DNA of 64,000 nt from Geobacter sp. (GCA_003574885.1 PJFC01000002.1:62001-126000); one strand, 5' to 3'. Counted from the first letter of the stretch, positions 37,665-48,798 are shown. Notes: generated by a model from the sequence alone, not told the origin. Translations and numbers: made by a program.

Positions 37665-39134
37665 TTAAAACTTCACTTCAAATGTTCCGTAGATATCCTG
37701 TGCTCTTTTGAGCGGTGTCATCAGCTGAATGCTTGATGCCGTCAGATCGGAAATTTTCGTGGATGAACCGACCCAGTTGTTGCTGCCTGTGTACTGGAAG
37801 TCATAGTACTGGTAGCCGAGACGGAAGAACACCTTGCTCAGGTAGGAAGAGATGGGCTCAAGCTTCAGTTCCTGGATCAGGTAGGCTTCGTAGACGTTGC
37901 CGCGGGTGCCGAGTTTGCTGGTCCACATGTCGTCGGCTGCCGGATCGAAGGGGATCCAGTTCTTGGAGCCGTAGTTATATTCGAGACCGAGCTTAGTCCT
38001 GGTTGAAGGGAGGTCATAGCGTGCGCCGACATACACACCATAGCCGGTTTTGTCTTTGGAGGCTTCAGGACCGGCAAAGGTTCCATTCAAAAGACCAAAA
38101 GCGCCGAATAAGCGATCTTGATTGGGGTGGGTTACGCTCAGTCCACCGCTTGCGAAGAGGTTGAGGTTACCCACGCCGACATTTTTCAGCGTGCTCAGGA
38201 GACCCATGCCGTACCAGTCGATGTCGCCAAGCTCGACGCTAGGAGCGTTGGGATTGTCGAAGATGTTCATGCCGCGATTCCACTGGAAATCGATCCGGAG
38301 CGGGTCGGTGTCGAGGGGAACGATCTGTACCCCAAGCATGTCGGTGTCCCGCAGGTTATTCTTGGTACTATACCCGGCATCAAAGCCGCGACCGTAGCAG
38401 AACTTGGCGTAGGCGCCGGGGAGTGCGTCGATGTCCGGTGCCCAGCCGAGGGTCATGCCGTCAAAGGCATAGTCGACAAGAAGGCCCGGAACACCACCGT
38501 TGCCCGGGCGCTCGTTGTTCTGCCGGACGTGGGTAGGGGAACCGGCGGTGGAGGGGCGGCGGCCGACAGAGAACCAGATCGGCTGCTCGGCGATGTTGCT
38601 CCAGGTGGCGAAGACCTGGTCGACGCGCAGGGCGCTATCGCTCGGGACGTGACCGATGCTGCCATCCATGACGTAAGACCTGTCGGCAAAGAATCCCGCA
38701 TTGGTAGCCGTGTCTGTCTGGCTTCCGCTGGTCTTGTACATGAGAAGACGGGCAGTGACCGTAACGTCTTTGGTGGCCTTTGCCTTCAGGTTGAGACCGA
38801 AGCGGTTTGTCATCAGTGCGTCGTTCTTGACTGTGGTTCCGTTTTGAGTAACGAATTGCGGATTGCCGGTGGCGTCAAAACCATTGAACACAGTAGAAGA
38901 GGCGGTGTGACCCTTCAGGGAATCTACTCTGAACCGATAGTCGCCGCCGATGGTGAGCCACTTGCCAATGGATTTACTCTCGGTAGTCTTGGTCTGCTGC
39001 TTCAGTGCCTCGACTTCCTTGGTCAGGTTGTCGAGCTTCTGCTGCAGGTCCTGCTCTGCAGCATAGGCGGACAGGGGAAGCGCAAGGCTTGCCACTGCAG
39101 CGCCCGTCATGATCGATCGAACAAATGTACGCAT
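37665..39134 (-). CDS. Outer-membrane beta-barrel protein, DUF3373-like
   Basis: 489 residues. A signal peptide (to about residue 26) is followed by a short coiled coil (LQQKLDNLTKEVEALKQQ) and about sixteen amphipathic strands, ending in FEVKF, a typical barrel terminus. The layout and sequence resemble the DUF3373 proteins found near cytochromes in Geobacter and related metal reducers. It may form the pore of another electron conduit or a solute porin. GGAG lies 5 nt before the ATG. Confidence 0.75.
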   Translation of the reverse strand: MRTFVRSIMTGAAVASLALPLSAYAAEQDLQQKLDNLTKEVEALKQQTKTTESKSIGKWLTIGGDYRFRVDSLKGHTASSTVFNGFDATGNPQFVTQNGTTVKNDALMTNRFGLNLKAKATKDVTVTARLLMYKTSGSQTDTATNAGFFADRSYVMDGSIGHVPSDSALRVDQVFATWSNIAEQPIWFSVGRRPSTAGSPTHVRQNNERPGNGGVPGLLVDYAFDGMTLGWAPDIDALPGAYAKFCYGRGFDAGYSTKNNLRDTDMLGVQIVPLDTDPLRIDFQWNRGMNIFDNPNAPSVELGDIDWYGMGLLSTLKNVGVGNLNLFASGGLSVTHPNQDRLFGAFGLLNGTFAGPEASKDKTGYGVYVGARYDLPSTRTKLGLEYNYGSKNWIPFDPAADDMWTSKLGTRGNVYEAYLIQELKLEPISSYLSKVFFRLGYQYYDFQYTGSNNWVGSSTKISDLTASSIQLMTPLKRAQDIYGTFEVKF

Positions 39135-39156
39135 ACGGTCTCCTTTTCATTGATAT

Positions 39157-39170
39157 TGGTGCTTGCACCA
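39157..39170. promoter_or_regulatory. Palindrome in porin 5' leader
   Basis: Perfect inverted repeat TGGTGC-TT-GCACCA, 23 nt upstream of the porin start and just downstream of its promoter. A related repeat GTGCC-AAT-GGCAC lies at 39250-39262. It may be an operator. Confidence 0.35.
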
Positions 39171-39183
39171 TGAAAACTTGCAG

Positions 39184-39212
39184 ATACTACTCGATTTTCT
39201 TTGTTTTGTCGA
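39184..39212 (-). promoter_or_regulatory. Promoter of DUF3373-like porin gene
   Basis: Minus strand: -35 TCGACA (39212-39207), 17-bp spacer, -10 TAGTAT (39189-39184), 50 bp before the start codon. Confidence 0.5.
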
Positions 39213-39488
39213 CCCCCTTTCCAATTGGATTCAATGTTGAAGTATGTGTGTGCCAATGGCACCTTCACGTATGGCTGTAAACTAGCTAGCTGTGATTATC
39301 GGTATATACAAAAATGCGAATATGCAAATGCTGCGCCCACTATATTTTGATCGTGTAAAAACAGTATCTTGCAGATTGCTGATAGATAATAAAACACTGT
39401 TTTCTTAATTGTTTCAGCTATTTGACGAGTCTGTGCCGGTTGTTTGGCGTTTTTGCCTTTCGGTCTTGTATACATAGAGGGAATTCAG
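39213..39488. other. Gene-free AT-rich gap between porin and miaB
   Basis: No coding sequence is supported on either strand. It holds the inverted repeat at 39250-39262 and a run of AT-rich sequence but no RNA gene that can be recognised. It marks the edge between the electron-transfer island and the miaB-cca housekeeping group. Confidence 0.6.
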
Positions 39489-39518
39489 TTGACGACAAAG
39501 GGATAAATTGCGTACTAT
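39489..39518 (+). promoter_or_regulatory. miaB promoter
   Basis: TTGACG (39489-39494), 18-bp spacer, TACTAT (39513-39518). If used, the start of transcription falls near the ATG at 39528, which supports the downstream GTG as the translation start. Confidence 0.5.
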
Positions 39519-39545
39519 TCCAAGACCATGCAGCAAAGGAGTAGT

Positions 39546-40871
39546 GTGAAACAGGACAAGCTGGTATACGTAGAAACCTTCGGCTGCCAGATGAACGTGA
39601 GTGATTCGGAAAAAATCGTCACGCTCCTCAGGGGCCTTGGTTATAATCCCACCACCGAATCTTCCCGGGCTGACCTCATCATCCTCAATACCTGCAGTGT
39701 CAGGGCAAAAGCGGAACAGAAGGTCTACAACCTCCTCAACAACTACAAGGGGCTGAAACGGCAGAACCGCAACCTCATCCTCGGGGTAGGTGGCTGTGTT
39801 GCCCAGCAGGAGGGGGAGCGGCTGCTGGCGAACGTCCCTCACCTCGACCTGGTGTTCGGAACCCATAATCTCCACCAGTTGCCTTCCCTGGTACGGGGTG
39901 CCGAAGCCGGGCAGCGCCAGGCTGAAGTTGCATTCATCGACACGGAGACCCGTCTCGGCCTCTTCCCGGTGGATGAGACGGAGGGGGGTGTTACCCGCTT
40001 TGTCACGGTCATGCAGGGGTGTGACAATTTCTGCGCCTACTGCATCGTTCCCCATGTCCGGGGACGGGAGATCAGCCGTCGTTCCGCGGACATACTGGAC
40101 GAGATCAATGCCATGGCTGCCAGGGGGGTGAAGGAGGTGACGCTTCTCGGCCAGAACGTCAATTCCTACGGGCTGAAAAGCCAGGGCGAGATGGACTTCG
40201 CCGGTTTGCTGCGTGAGGTGTCCTCCATAGACGGAATCGAGCGCATCCGTTTCACCACCTCCCATCCCAAGGATATCTCCCCCCGTCTTATCTCCTGTTT
40301 TGCCGCACTTCCGAAGCTCTGCAGTCATATTCACCTGCCGGCTCAGGCGGGGAGCGATAGTGTCCTCGCCCGGATGGATCGGGGGTACAGTCGTGCGGAG
40401 TACCTCGCAAAAATTGCAGATCTGCGGGCGGCCCGTCCCGACATCCATATCACCGGTGACATGATTGTCGGTTTCCCCGGCGAAACCGACGCCGATTTCG
40501 AACAGACCCTTTCTCTCATGGAGGAGGTGCGTTATGTCGACCTCTTCTCCTTCATCTATTCTGTCCGCCCCGGTACCAAGGCGGCAGAATTTGCTGACGA
40601 AGTCCCCCACGACGTCAAACAGGAACGGCTCCTGCGGCTCCAGAACCTCCAGCGGACCATGACGCTGGAACTGAACCGGAGCCTTGTGGGGAGTCGGCAG
40701 GAAGTGCTTGTGGAGGGGGTCAGTAAGCGGGGGGACCAACTGTACGGTCGCACCTCCGGCAACAGGATCGTTAACTTCGCCGGGGAAGAGGGGGTAATAG
40801 GCTCCCTTGTCCCGGTCACCATTACCCGTGCATATCAGAACTCCCTTCTTGGAGAACTACTGCATCCGTGA
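39546..40871 (+). CDS. miaB: tRNA-2-methylthio-N6-dimethylallyladenosine synthase
   Basis: Radical SAM methylthiotransferase that modifies A37 of tRNAs. The N-terminal domain binds a second 4Fe-4S cluster through Cys in FGCQMN, LNTCSVR and GVGGCVAQ; the radical SAM motif is CDNFCAYC near residue 158, and a C-terminal TRAM domain ends the protein. About 441 residues, the normal length. GTG at 39546 is preferred because AAGGAG lies just upstream; an ATG at 39528 is in frame but has no ribosome site. Confidence 0.95.
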   Translation: MKQDKLVYVETFGCQMNVSDSEKIVTLLRGLGYNPTTESSRADLIILNTCSVRAKAEQKVYNLLNNYKGLKRQNRNLILGVGGCVAQQEGERLLANVPHLDLVFGTHNLHQLPSLVRGAEAGQRQAEVAFIDTETRLGLFPVDETEGGVTRFVTVMQGCDNFCAYCIVPHVRGREISRRSADILDEINAMAARGVKEVTLLGQNVNSYGLKSQGEMDFAGLLREVSSIDGIERIRFTTSHPKDISPRLISCFAALPKLCSHIHLPAQAGSDSVLARMDRGYSRAEYLAKIADLRAARPDIHITGDMIVGFPGETDADFEQTLSLMEEVRYVDLFSFIYSVRPGTKAAEFADEVPHDVKQERLLRLQNLQRTMTLELNRSLVGSRQEVLVEGVSKRGDQLYGRTSGNRIVNFAGEEGVIGSLVPVTITRAYQNSLLGELLHP

Positions 40872-40928
40872 CCCGCTTTTACGGGTTCCCGAGTCCCGAG
40901 TCTCGAATTCCAGATTTTAGAGGTATAA

Positions 40929-41429
40929 ATGTCCCATGAGATGACGATTCACGGTTTTACCCTCGATTCCCTGGCCCACCGGCCGGTTGTGATCCTGAAG
41001 GACAGCGGCGACCGGAACACGGTTCCCATCTGGCTCAATGCCAACGAAGCGGTTGTCATGGCCGCCGAACTTGTCGGCCGTGACCTGGCCAGCCAGCGGA
41101 GAGGTGGCGATCTGCTCTCCTGTCTGCTGGAAACGCTCGGGATGGAGGTTTATCGGGTGGCCATCGAGGCGGTGCAGGATGGCATCTATCAGGCATCGGT
41201 TTGTTTCCGGCGGAACGGTGAGGATATCCGGGTGGAAGTGCGCCCTAGTGAGGCACTCCTGACCTCTCTCAAGTACAGGCTCCCGGTGCATGTTGCCGAT
41301 GAGGTAGTGCAGCAGGCATCCCGTCTCACCGATGGGGAAGACGAGTCGGCGCAGGAGACCGCCGCCCGCCGTTTTGCCGATTTCCTGGAAAACCTCGACC
41401 CAGCTTTAATGGGGAAGTATCCCATGTAA
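40929..41429 (+). CDS. Bifunctional nuclease (DUF151) domain protein
   Basis: 166 residues with the DUF151/BFN fold: RPVVILKDSGDRNTVPIW, EAVVMAAEL, then VRPSEALLTSLKYRLPVHVADEV, including the conserved PSEA(I/L) motif. The family is linked to nuclease activity in plants and is widespread but poorly studied in bacteria. In this lineage it follows miaB, in a tRNA/nucleotide gene group. Confidence 0.85.
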   Translation: MSHEMTIHGFTLDSLAHRPVVILKDSGDRNTVPIWLNANEAVVMAAELVGRDLASQRRGGDLLSCLLETLGMEVYRVAIEAVQDGIYQASVCFRRNGEDIRVEVRPSEALLTSLKYRLPVHVADEVVQQASRLTDGEDESAQETAARRFADFLENLDPALMGKYPM

Positions 41430-41503
41430 ACATCGGGAGTCGCAGTCAGTTACACAACCGCAACTGTACCTCTATCTTTACCTACACTTCAATGGAGCCT
41501 CCC

Positions 41504-42574
41504 ATGCGCAAAGAATCCTATAATTTTTTCCAGGACCTGCTGGCCGCCCCCAGCCCTTCCGGGTACGAACAGCCTGCCCAGCGGGTGTTCCGTGCCTATG
41601 TGAGCCCGTTTGCCCAGGTGAGCCAGGATGTGCTCGGCAACGTCTACGGTACCATATCGGCGAGCGGCACGGAGCTCCCCCGGGTAATGCTTGTCGGCCA
41701 TTCGGACGAGATTGGCCTTCAGGTGAAGTATATGGACGATAACGGTTTTCTCTTCTTCGGCGCCATCGGCGGGGTGGATGCCCATCTGACGCCGGGGCAG
41801 CGGGTCAACATCCATACGTTGAAGGGGGTTGTGCCGGGGGTGATCGGCAAGAAACCGATCCATCTTATGGAGCCCAAAGACCGTGAGACAGTGGTGAAGC
41901 TGGAGAGTCAGTATATCGATATTGGCGCGGCCAGTCGCAAGGAGGCCGAGGCGCTGGTCCGGGTCGGTGATCCGGTGACCTTTGCAGGAGGACTGGAGCG
42001 GCTCCATGGCGACCGGGTGACCTCACGCGGGTTCGACGACAAGGCAGGGAGCTTCGTGGTTGCGGAAGTTCTGCGTCAGGTAGCTGCCGCTACGAAAAAA
42101 CTTCCGGTGGAACTGGTGGGGGTGTCTTCGGTGCAGGAAGAGGTAGGCCTGCGTGGCGGCACGACGAGTGCTTACAACGTCAAGCCCGATCTCGGCATCT
42201 GTGTCGAAGTGGATTTCTGCACCGACCAGCCGGACGTTGACCGGAAACACAACGGCGACGTGGGGCTTGGCAAGGGGCCGATCCTTCCCCGGGGGGCCAA
42301 CATCAATCCGGCCCTGTTCGAACTGCTGGCCGATACCGCCGCGCGGGAGAAGATACCGGTCCAGTTTACCGGTATCCCCCGGGCGACCGGCACCGACGCC
42401 AACGTCATGCAGATCTCCCGCGGCGGAGTGGCCACCGCCCTGGTGAAGATACCCCTCCGGTATATGCATACCCCGGTGGAGGTGCTCTCCCTTACCGACC
42501 TGGAGAACGCGGTGAAACTGATTGCCGCCACTCTCTATCGTATCAAGGACAAGGCTGACTTCATCCCCAGTTGA
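41504..42574 (+). CDS. M42 family metallo-aminopeptidase
   Basis: 356-residue cytosolic dizinc aminopeptidase of the M42 family, also annotated glutamyl aminopeptidase or endoglucanase. Metal-binding and catalytic motifs are visible: GHSDEIG, SRGFDDKAG, VSSVQEEVGLRG, VEVDFCTDQPD, and the closing IPLRYMHTPVE. ATG at 41504 is preferred over the ATG at 41492, because GGAG lies 6 nt before the former. Confidence 0.9.
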   Translation: MRKESYNFFQDLLAAPSPSGYEQPAQRVFRAYVSPFAQVSQDVLGNVYGTISASGTELPRVMLVGHSDEIGLQVKYMDDNGFLFFGAIGGVDAHLTPGQRVNIHTLKGVVPGVIGKKPIHLMEPKDRETVVKLESQYIDIGAASRKEAEALVRVGDPVTFAGGLERLHGDRVTSRGFDDKAGSFVVAEVLRQVAAATKKLPVELVGVSSVQEEVGLRGGTTSAYNVKPDLGICVEVDFCTDQPDVDRKHNGDVGLGKGPILPRGANINPALFELLADTAAREKIPVQFTGIPRATGTDANVMQISRGGVATALVKIPLRYMHTPVEVLSLTDLENAVKLIAATLYRIKDKADFIPS

Positions 42575-42595
42575 GAAACACCCCTTTTAACTTGA

Positions 42596-44134
<1,539 letters not shown>

Positions 44135-44136
44135 GC

Positions 44137-45693
44137 ATGGACATACATAGCGAAAAGATCCTCATCCTCGACTTCGGCTCCCAGTACACCCAGCTCATTG
44201 CCCGACGGGTGCGGGAGGCCCATGTCTACTGCGAGCTGCACCCCTTCGACATGGAGCTGGCGGCGATCCGCGCCTTTGCTCCCAAGGGGATAATCCTCTC
44301 CGGTGGTCCCAAGTCGGTCTACGAACCGGGGGCACCGGCAGTTGCCGAGGAGCTCTTCGAACTGGGGGTGCCGGTCCTTGGGATCTGCTATGGGATGCAA
44401 CTGATGAGCCGCCATTTCGGTGGCGACGTTGTCCCCGCCGGCAAGCGGGAATTCGGTCATGCCGAACTCCTGGCCAAAGGCACGCCCGGGCCGCTCTTCG
44501 ACGGCTTTTTCGTCGAGGGGAACAGTCCTGTCTGGATGAGCCATGGTGACCATGTGTCGCGGGTACCTGCCGGTTTCGAGGTCGTGGCAGAGACTGCCAA
44601 TGCGCCGGTCTGTGCCATCCAGGATGTTTCCCGTCGGCTCTACGGCGTGCAGTTTCACCCCGAGGTGAACCATACCCCGCGGGGGGAAATACTCGTCGAT
44701 ACGTTTGTCCGGAAAGTCTGCGGCTGTACCGGCCGCTGGACTCCCGGCCAGATCATCGAGGATGCCGTGGAGCGGATTCGCTCCCAGGTCGGCGCGGACC
44801 GGGTCATCCTCGGCCTCTCCGGCGGTGTGGATTCGTCGGTGGCGGCGGCCCTTATTCATCGGGCCATTGGTGACCAGCTCACCTGTGTCTTTGTGGACAA
44901 CGGACTGCTCCGCCTCGCGGAGGGGGACCAGGTAATGGCGACCTTTGCCCAGAACCTGGGGGTGAAGGTGATCCGGGTCGATGCCGAGGAGCGCTTCCTG
45001 AAAGGGTTGGCTGGCGAGACAGATCCGGAGAAAAAACGGAAGATCATCGGCAGCCTGTTCGTCGACATTTTCGAGGAAGAGTCGAACCGGATCGAAGACG
45101 CCCGCTGGCTCGCCCAGGGAACGATCTATCCCGACGTCATCGAGTCGGCTGGTGCCAAGACCGGCAAGGCCCACAACATCAAGAGTCACCACAACGTGGG
45201 GGGACTTCCCGACTACATGAAGCTCAAACTCCTGGAACCTCTGCGGGAGCTGTTTAAGGACGAGGTGCGGGCAATCGGCGAGGAACTGGGTCTGCCTCAC
45301 CAGATGGTCTGGCGCCATCCTTTCCCCGGACCGGGCCTGGGGGTGCGGATACTCGGCGAAGTGAAGAAAGAGTATGCCGATATTCTGCGCCGGGCCGACG
45401 CCATCTACATCGAAGAACTCTACGCCGCCGATCACTATGAAAAGATCAGCCAGGCCTTTGCGGTCTTCCTCCCGGTGAAGAGCGTCGGCGTCATGGGTGA
45501 TGGCCGCACGTACGAATACGTCATTGCACTCCGTGCGGTGGAGACCAAGGACTTCATGACCGCCGGCTGGTACCCGCTTCCCTACGAGGATATGGCCCGC
45601 ATCAGCGGCCGGATCATCAACGAGGTAAAGGGGGTTAACCGGGTGGTGTATGATATAAGCTCAAAACCACCCGCCACCATCGAATGGGAGTAG
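44137..45693 (+). CDS. guaA: GMP synthase (glutamine-hydrolysing)
   Basis: Converts XMP to GMP. 518 residues: class I glutamine amidotransferase domain with nucleophile C84 (GICYGMQ) and His-Glu in FHPEV, an ATP pyrophosphatase domain with the PP-loop SGGVDSS near 228, and the C-terminal dimerisation domain ending PPATIEWE. It is directly coupled to guaB. Confidence 0.97.
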   Translation: MDIHSEKILILDFGSQYTQLIARRVREAHVYCELHPFDMELAAIRAFAPKGIILSGGPKSVYEPGAPAVAEELFELGVPVLGICYGMQLMSRHFGGDVVPAGKREFGHAELLAKGTPGPLFDGFFVEGNSPVWMSHGDHVSRVPAGFEVVAETANAPVCAIQDVSRRLYGVQFHPEVNHTPRGEILVDTFVRKVCGCTGRWTPGQIIEDAVERIRSQVGADRVILGLSGGVDSSVAAALIHRAIGDQLTCVFVDNGLLRLAEGDQVMATFAQNLGVKVIRVDAEERFLKGLAGETDPEKKRKIIGSLFVDIFEEESNRIEDARWLAQGTIYPDVIESAGAKTGKAHNIKSHHNVGGLPDYMKLKLLEPLRELFKDEVRAIGEELGLPHQMVWRHPFPGPGLGVRILGEVKKEYADILRRADAIYIEELYAADHYEKISQAFAVFLPVKSVGVMGDGRTYEYVIALRAVETKDFMTAGWYPLPYEDMARISGRIINEVKGVNRVVYDISSKPPATIEWE

Positions 45694-45702
45694 GGGGGAA
45701 CG

Positions 45703-45812
45703 ATGCTTTTCCGCCCTGGCTGCGTAAGTCGTCGGGATTCCTTGTGCGGCGTAGCGATGCTACGCCTTCGCGCAATCCCTCGACAGCCTTGCCAGGACGA
45801 AAAATCCACGTT
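45703..45812. repeat. Dispersed intergenic palindromic repeat, copy B
   Basis: Core GGCGTAGC (45748-45755), GAT, GCTACGCC (45759-45766), a perfect 8-bp hairpin inside a longer imperfect palindrome. It shares CTTGTGCGGCGTAGCG with copy C at 60080. It lies between guaA and gph and may serve as a terminator-like element. Confidence 0.6.
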
Positions 45813-45889
45813 CCCATAATGAATGACAATGGAGTGCAGTATAAATGAGGGGGCAGTCAGACATGACGGCCCCTTTTCAGTGTGAGGCT

Positions 45890-46540
45890 ATGTCAGAAAT
45901 CAAGCTTATAATCTTCGATCTGGACGGGACGCTGATGGATTCGCTGGACGACCTGACCGATGCTACCAACTACATGCTTGGCCTTGCGGGACGGCCGGTG
46001 CTGACCGCTGAAGGGGTACGGCAGCTGGTGGGGCAGGGGGCGCGTAACCTTGTAGAGCGGGCGCTTGTCAATGGGACGGAGGCCGAGGTGGAGCGGGGGA
46101 TTGACGCCTTCCTGACGTATAACGGGGCGCATCTGGCGGACCGGAGTCACCCCTATCCGGGCGTGCGGGAGACGCTGGATGCGTTGCAGGGGAGAGGAGT
46201 TCCCCTTGCGCTCATCTCCAACAAGAACGTCGCACTCTGTCAGGGCCTCCTCCGGATTTTCGGGCTCGACGGTTATTTTGCCGCAGTGCTTGGCGCCGAT
46301 TCACTCCCTTTCCGTAAACCGTCGCCGGAGCCGCTCCTCAAACTTCTGGCGGATTTCGGCGTGCCGGCAGCGAACACGGTCATGGTGGGGGACAGTATCA
46401 ACGATGTGGCGGCCGGCCGTGCCGCCGGGGTGACAACCGTCGGCTGTACCTACGGTTATGGCGAACTTGCCGAACTTGAAGATGCGGACTACCGTATAGC
46501 CGCCCTTCCTCTGCTCCTGGAGCTGCCGCTCTTCGACTGA
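45890..46540 (+). CDS. gph: Phosphoglycolate phosphatase-like HAD hydrolase
   Basis: HAD-superfamily phosphatase of 216 residues. Motif I FDLDGTL (nucleophile Asp), a helical cap, motif II SNK, motif III Lys in FRKPSPEP and motif IV MVGDSINDVAAGRAAG are all present, as in Gph/PGP enzymes that remove 2-phosphoglycolate. The exact substrate is uncertain. The frame is open upstream with ATGs at 45845 and 45863; 45890 fits the family N-terminus best, although its ribosome site is close. Confidence 0.85.
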   Translation: MSEIKLIIFDLDGTLMDSLDDLTDATNYMLGLAGRPVLTAEGVRQLVGQGARNLVERALVNGTEAEVERGIDAFLTYNGAHLADRSHPYPGVRETLDALQGRGVPLALISNKNVALCQGLLRIFGLDGYFAAVLGADSLPFRKPSPEPLLKLLADFGVPAANTVMVGDSINDVAAGRAAGVTTVGCTYGYGELAELEDADYRIAALPLLLELPLFD

Positions 46541-46571
46541 CCCGGCATTAAATTCCTTGTCCCATGATCTC

Positions 46572-46594
46572 AGCCCGTATGCGGGCTTTTTTTG
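46572..46594 (+). terminator. gph terminator
   Basis: AGCCCG / CGGGCT stem, loop TATG, and a run of T, about 30 bp after the gph stop. Confidence 0.8.
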
Positions 46595-46629
46595 TTGCCT
46601 GTGTATCGCGTGCAAGGTAAGCTTGCTCC

Positions 46630-47952
46630 ATGGAAGAAGGCACATTCACGACACTGCTTGAACGTGACGATATCCGCCAGCTGGTCCGGTTGGCAGCAGA
46701 TTGCCGGGTCAACCTCTATCTGGTGGGGGGAGGGGTGCGGGACCTTCTGCTGGGAAGGCCCAGCCAGGACCTGGATTTCGCCACGGAAGGCGAGTGTGTC
46801 GAACTCCCCCACCGCTTTGCCGCAACAGTCGGGGGGACGTTTTTCTGGCTGGACGAGGAGCGCCGGCATGGGCGGGTAGTGCGGGGCAGGGGGGGGAGGC
46901 AGGCGAGCTACGATTTTGTCCTGCTTCAGGGCGACACAATCGAAGATGATCTGGCCCTGCGCGACTTCACCATCAATGCTCTGGCTTTTTTCCTGAATGC
47001 TCCGGCACGCGGGCTTCTCGACCCCCTTGGGGGGGCAGTGGATTTGTCTGCGCGAATTATCCGGTCCTGTTCTCCATCAGCCTTTGCCGACGACCCGGTG
47101 CGACTGGTGCGGGCGATCCGGTTTGCGGCCACCCTCAAATTCGGGGTAGCGCCGCCGACCTGGGACCAAATGCTCACCACTGCACCGCTCCTTGAACAGG
47201 TGGCGGCGGAGCGGGTGCGGGACGAGTTTTTTAAAATACTGGCGGTTTCCGAAAGTGCATCCTTTCTTCGCCAACTGTCAGAAGCCGGTCTTCTTCACCG
47301 GATTACAGGCCAAGGCAGCGGCTGTTGCACGTTTGTAGAGGGCTTCGATCGGGTGGCCCGCCTGGAGCGGTTGGCAGCAGAACTGTCAGCTCGTTTCCCC
47401 ATCGATCATGAGCGATTAACTCTGCAGTTGGCAGTCGGCGTAGAAGATGGGATATCCTCTTCTTCCTTGCTGAAGTTGGCCGCCCTCGTCGGTCCTGTCG
47501 CAGCTGATGGAATTGATGCCCTGTCCGGAAAACTGCGGCTCGGCAACCGATCCCGACGCATGCTCCGGCTCCTCTGCCAGCCCAGGCTCCCCGTGGGTCT
47601 ACTGATTCCGCCGGAACGCCAAACCACTCGCACCATGTACCGCTTCTTTCGCGATGAGGCACCGGCAGGCCTGGAACTGGTCCTCCTCTCCCTGTCTGAC
47701 GGTGTCATTCCGCTCGATGTCGCTCTCAGGTTCGTGGAGTATTATTGCCACGACTATGATTCTGAGGGGGGAGACCTCTATCTATCCTGTGCCGACATTA
47801 TGACCCTTCTCGATACAGCTCCTGGACCATTAGTGGGAAAGGCCGCAGCCCTCTTGCGCGAGGCGGAGAGCCGCGGGATGGTCAACAGCACGGGAGAGGC
47901 GGAGGAATTTCTCCGGAAAAAGCTGTTGACAAACCGGGCGCCGATAGGCTAA
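46630..47952 (+). CDS. CCA-adding enzyme / poly(A) polymerase family protein
   Basis: 440-residue class II tRNA nucleotidyltransferase-superfamily protein. Motif A is LVGGGVRDLLLGRPSQDLDFAT, with the paired Asp, then ALRDFTINALAF (motif B) and the tRNA-binding motif with DDPVRLVRAIRFAA. Such proteins either add CCA to tRNA 3' ends or polyadenylate RNA; in Deltaproteobacteria separate CC-adding and A-adding forms are known, so the exact reaction cannot be assigned. Its 3' end carries the promoter of the tRNA-Gly gene that follows. Confidence 0.85.
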   Translation: MEEGTFTTLLERDDIRQLVRLAADCRVNLYLVGGGVRDLLLGRPSQDLDFATEGECVELPHRFAATVGGTFFWLDEERRHGRVVRGRGGRQASYDFVLLQGDTIEDDLALRDFTINALAFFLNAPARGLLDPLGGAVDLSARIIRSCSPSAFADDPVRLVRAIRFAATLKFGVAPPTWDQMLTTAPLLEQVAAERVRDEFFKILAVSESASFLRQLSEAGLLHRITGQGSGCCTFVEGFDRVARLERLAAELSARFPIDHERLTLQLAVGVEDGISSSSLLKLAALVGPVAADGIDALSGKLRLGNRSRRMLRLLCQPRLPVGLLIPPERQTTRTMYRFFRDEAPAGLELVLLSLSDGVIPLDVALRFVEYYCHDYDSEGGDLYLSCADIMTLLDTAPGPLVGKAAALLREAESRGMVNSTGEAEEFLRKKLLTNRAPIG

Positions 47953-47955
47953 AAG
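47926..47955 (+). promoter_or_regulatory. tRNA-Gly promoter inside upstream gene
   Basis: Perfect -35 TTGACA (47926-47931), 18-bp spacer and -10 TAAAAG (47950-47955), overlapping the last codons of the nucleotidyltransferase gene. The same -35/-10 pair precedes both riboswitch copies. Confidence 0.55.
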
Positions 47956-47970
47956 TAACATTCTTATTGA

Positions 47971-48045
<75 letters not shown>

Positions 48046-48057
48046 CAAACAAAAATC

Positions 48058-48092
48058 AAGGACTTAACCGATAACGGTTAAGTCCTTTTTTG
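48058..48092 (+). terminator. tRNA-Gly terminator
   Basis: 13-bp stem AAGGACTTAACCG with its complement, loop ATAA, then six T, immediately behind the tRNA. Confidence 0.9.
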
Positions 48093-48317
48093 TTGCATTT
48101 GATGTTTTGTTTCCGTTTGGATGTGAATGCCTCTGGATCAGGTCGGTTAAAACGTAAAGCGCCCATCCAGGTGCAATCCTGGACCCCTAGCAGAGATCAT
48201 CACCCTATGAAAATGAGGAAGGACTTTCGCTTGACAGTAAAATGATACGGCTGATTCCGTTCTTCAAATATCTGCTCAACACAGAGCCTGTCTGATGGTT
48301 GCTAAAAACAGCTAATT
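48093..48317. other. Gene-free stretch after tRNA-Gly
   Basis: No supported gene. It contains a small hairpin (TCCAGG-TGCAA-TCCTGGA near 48165) and only very short open frames (largest about 17 codons at 48241) that match nothing recognisable. No duplicate of the tRNA 3' end was seen, so integration at this tRNA is not shown. Confidence 0.5.
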
Positions 48318-48440
48318 TTAATTTCATATCAAAGCCCTATCTTCGTTGGCTTGTCTTCGGTTCCTCAACGTACTTCCGCGTACGTCTCGTCGCCTCAGCA
48401 TTAGCCGCCTTGAATGCGACGCAGATAACCGGCGGCCTCC
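48318..48440. repeat. Dispersed intergenic palindromic repeat, copy D (diverged)
   Basis: Contains ACGTAC (48368-48373), TTCCGC, GTACGT (48380-48385), with TCTTCG upstream and GTCTCGTCGCCTCAG downstream. The layout matches copy A although the core bases differ. Confidence 0.45.
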
Positions 48441-48619
48441 TCGTAAGCTTTCGGTAGAGTGCTGTGGCTATGACTGTCTTAAGAGTATTTAATTACGGTG
48501 ATGTGTAGATGAATATCGTCCTCAATATTGTTATATTACTTTAATACAACGGCATTGTACTAACAGGGTGTGTTAAAAAAAATTAAAAGAAAAATTCTTT
48601 GCTAAGTTAAAAAAAATTG

Positions 48620-48648
48620 TTGACATTTTTTTAAGTGCTCGGTAAAAG
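48620..48648 (+). promoter_or_regulatory. Promoter of riboswitch copy 1
   Basis: TTGACA (48620-48625), 17-bp spacer, TAAAAG (48643-48648), about 30 bp before the aptamer. The same boxes and spacing occur in copy 2. Confidence 0.65.
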
Positions 48649-48677
48649 AGTAACACTTAGTATGAATAAAGTAATAA

Positions 48678-48793
48678 CGTTCTCCGAACGGGCAAAACCA
48701 GAGTAATCTGGTGACGCAAAGCCACGGATCCTGAATAAAAGGATGGCCGGGTTGCCGAAGAGATGAGATATGCATCCAGGCAACCGGTTTTTA
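48678..48793 (+). promoter_or_regulatory. GEMM-I cyclic-dinucleotide riboswitch, copy 1
   Basis: A leading hairpin CGTTC-TCC-GAACG is followed by the aptamer 48691-48756: P1 GGCAA / TTGCC, P2 CCAGA-GTAA-TCTGG with a GNRA tetraloop, the invariant GACGCAAAGCC and a P3 stem with a GGAT tetraloop receptor. The P1 3' strand is also part of a terminator CCGGGTTGCC / GGCAACCGG (48747-48756 with 48779-48787) followed by TTTTTA, so ligand binding should prevent termination (ON switch). GGGC before AAAACC suggests c-di-GMP rather than the cGAMP-selective form known in Geobacter, but the specificity base needs a structural alignment. Confidence 0.9.
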
Positions 48794-48798
48794 CGGAC

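Noticed and set aside
38118-39173. 351-codon plus-strand frame opposite the DUF3373-like porin
   Set aside because: Shadow of the porin gene; no ribosome site or recognisable domain.
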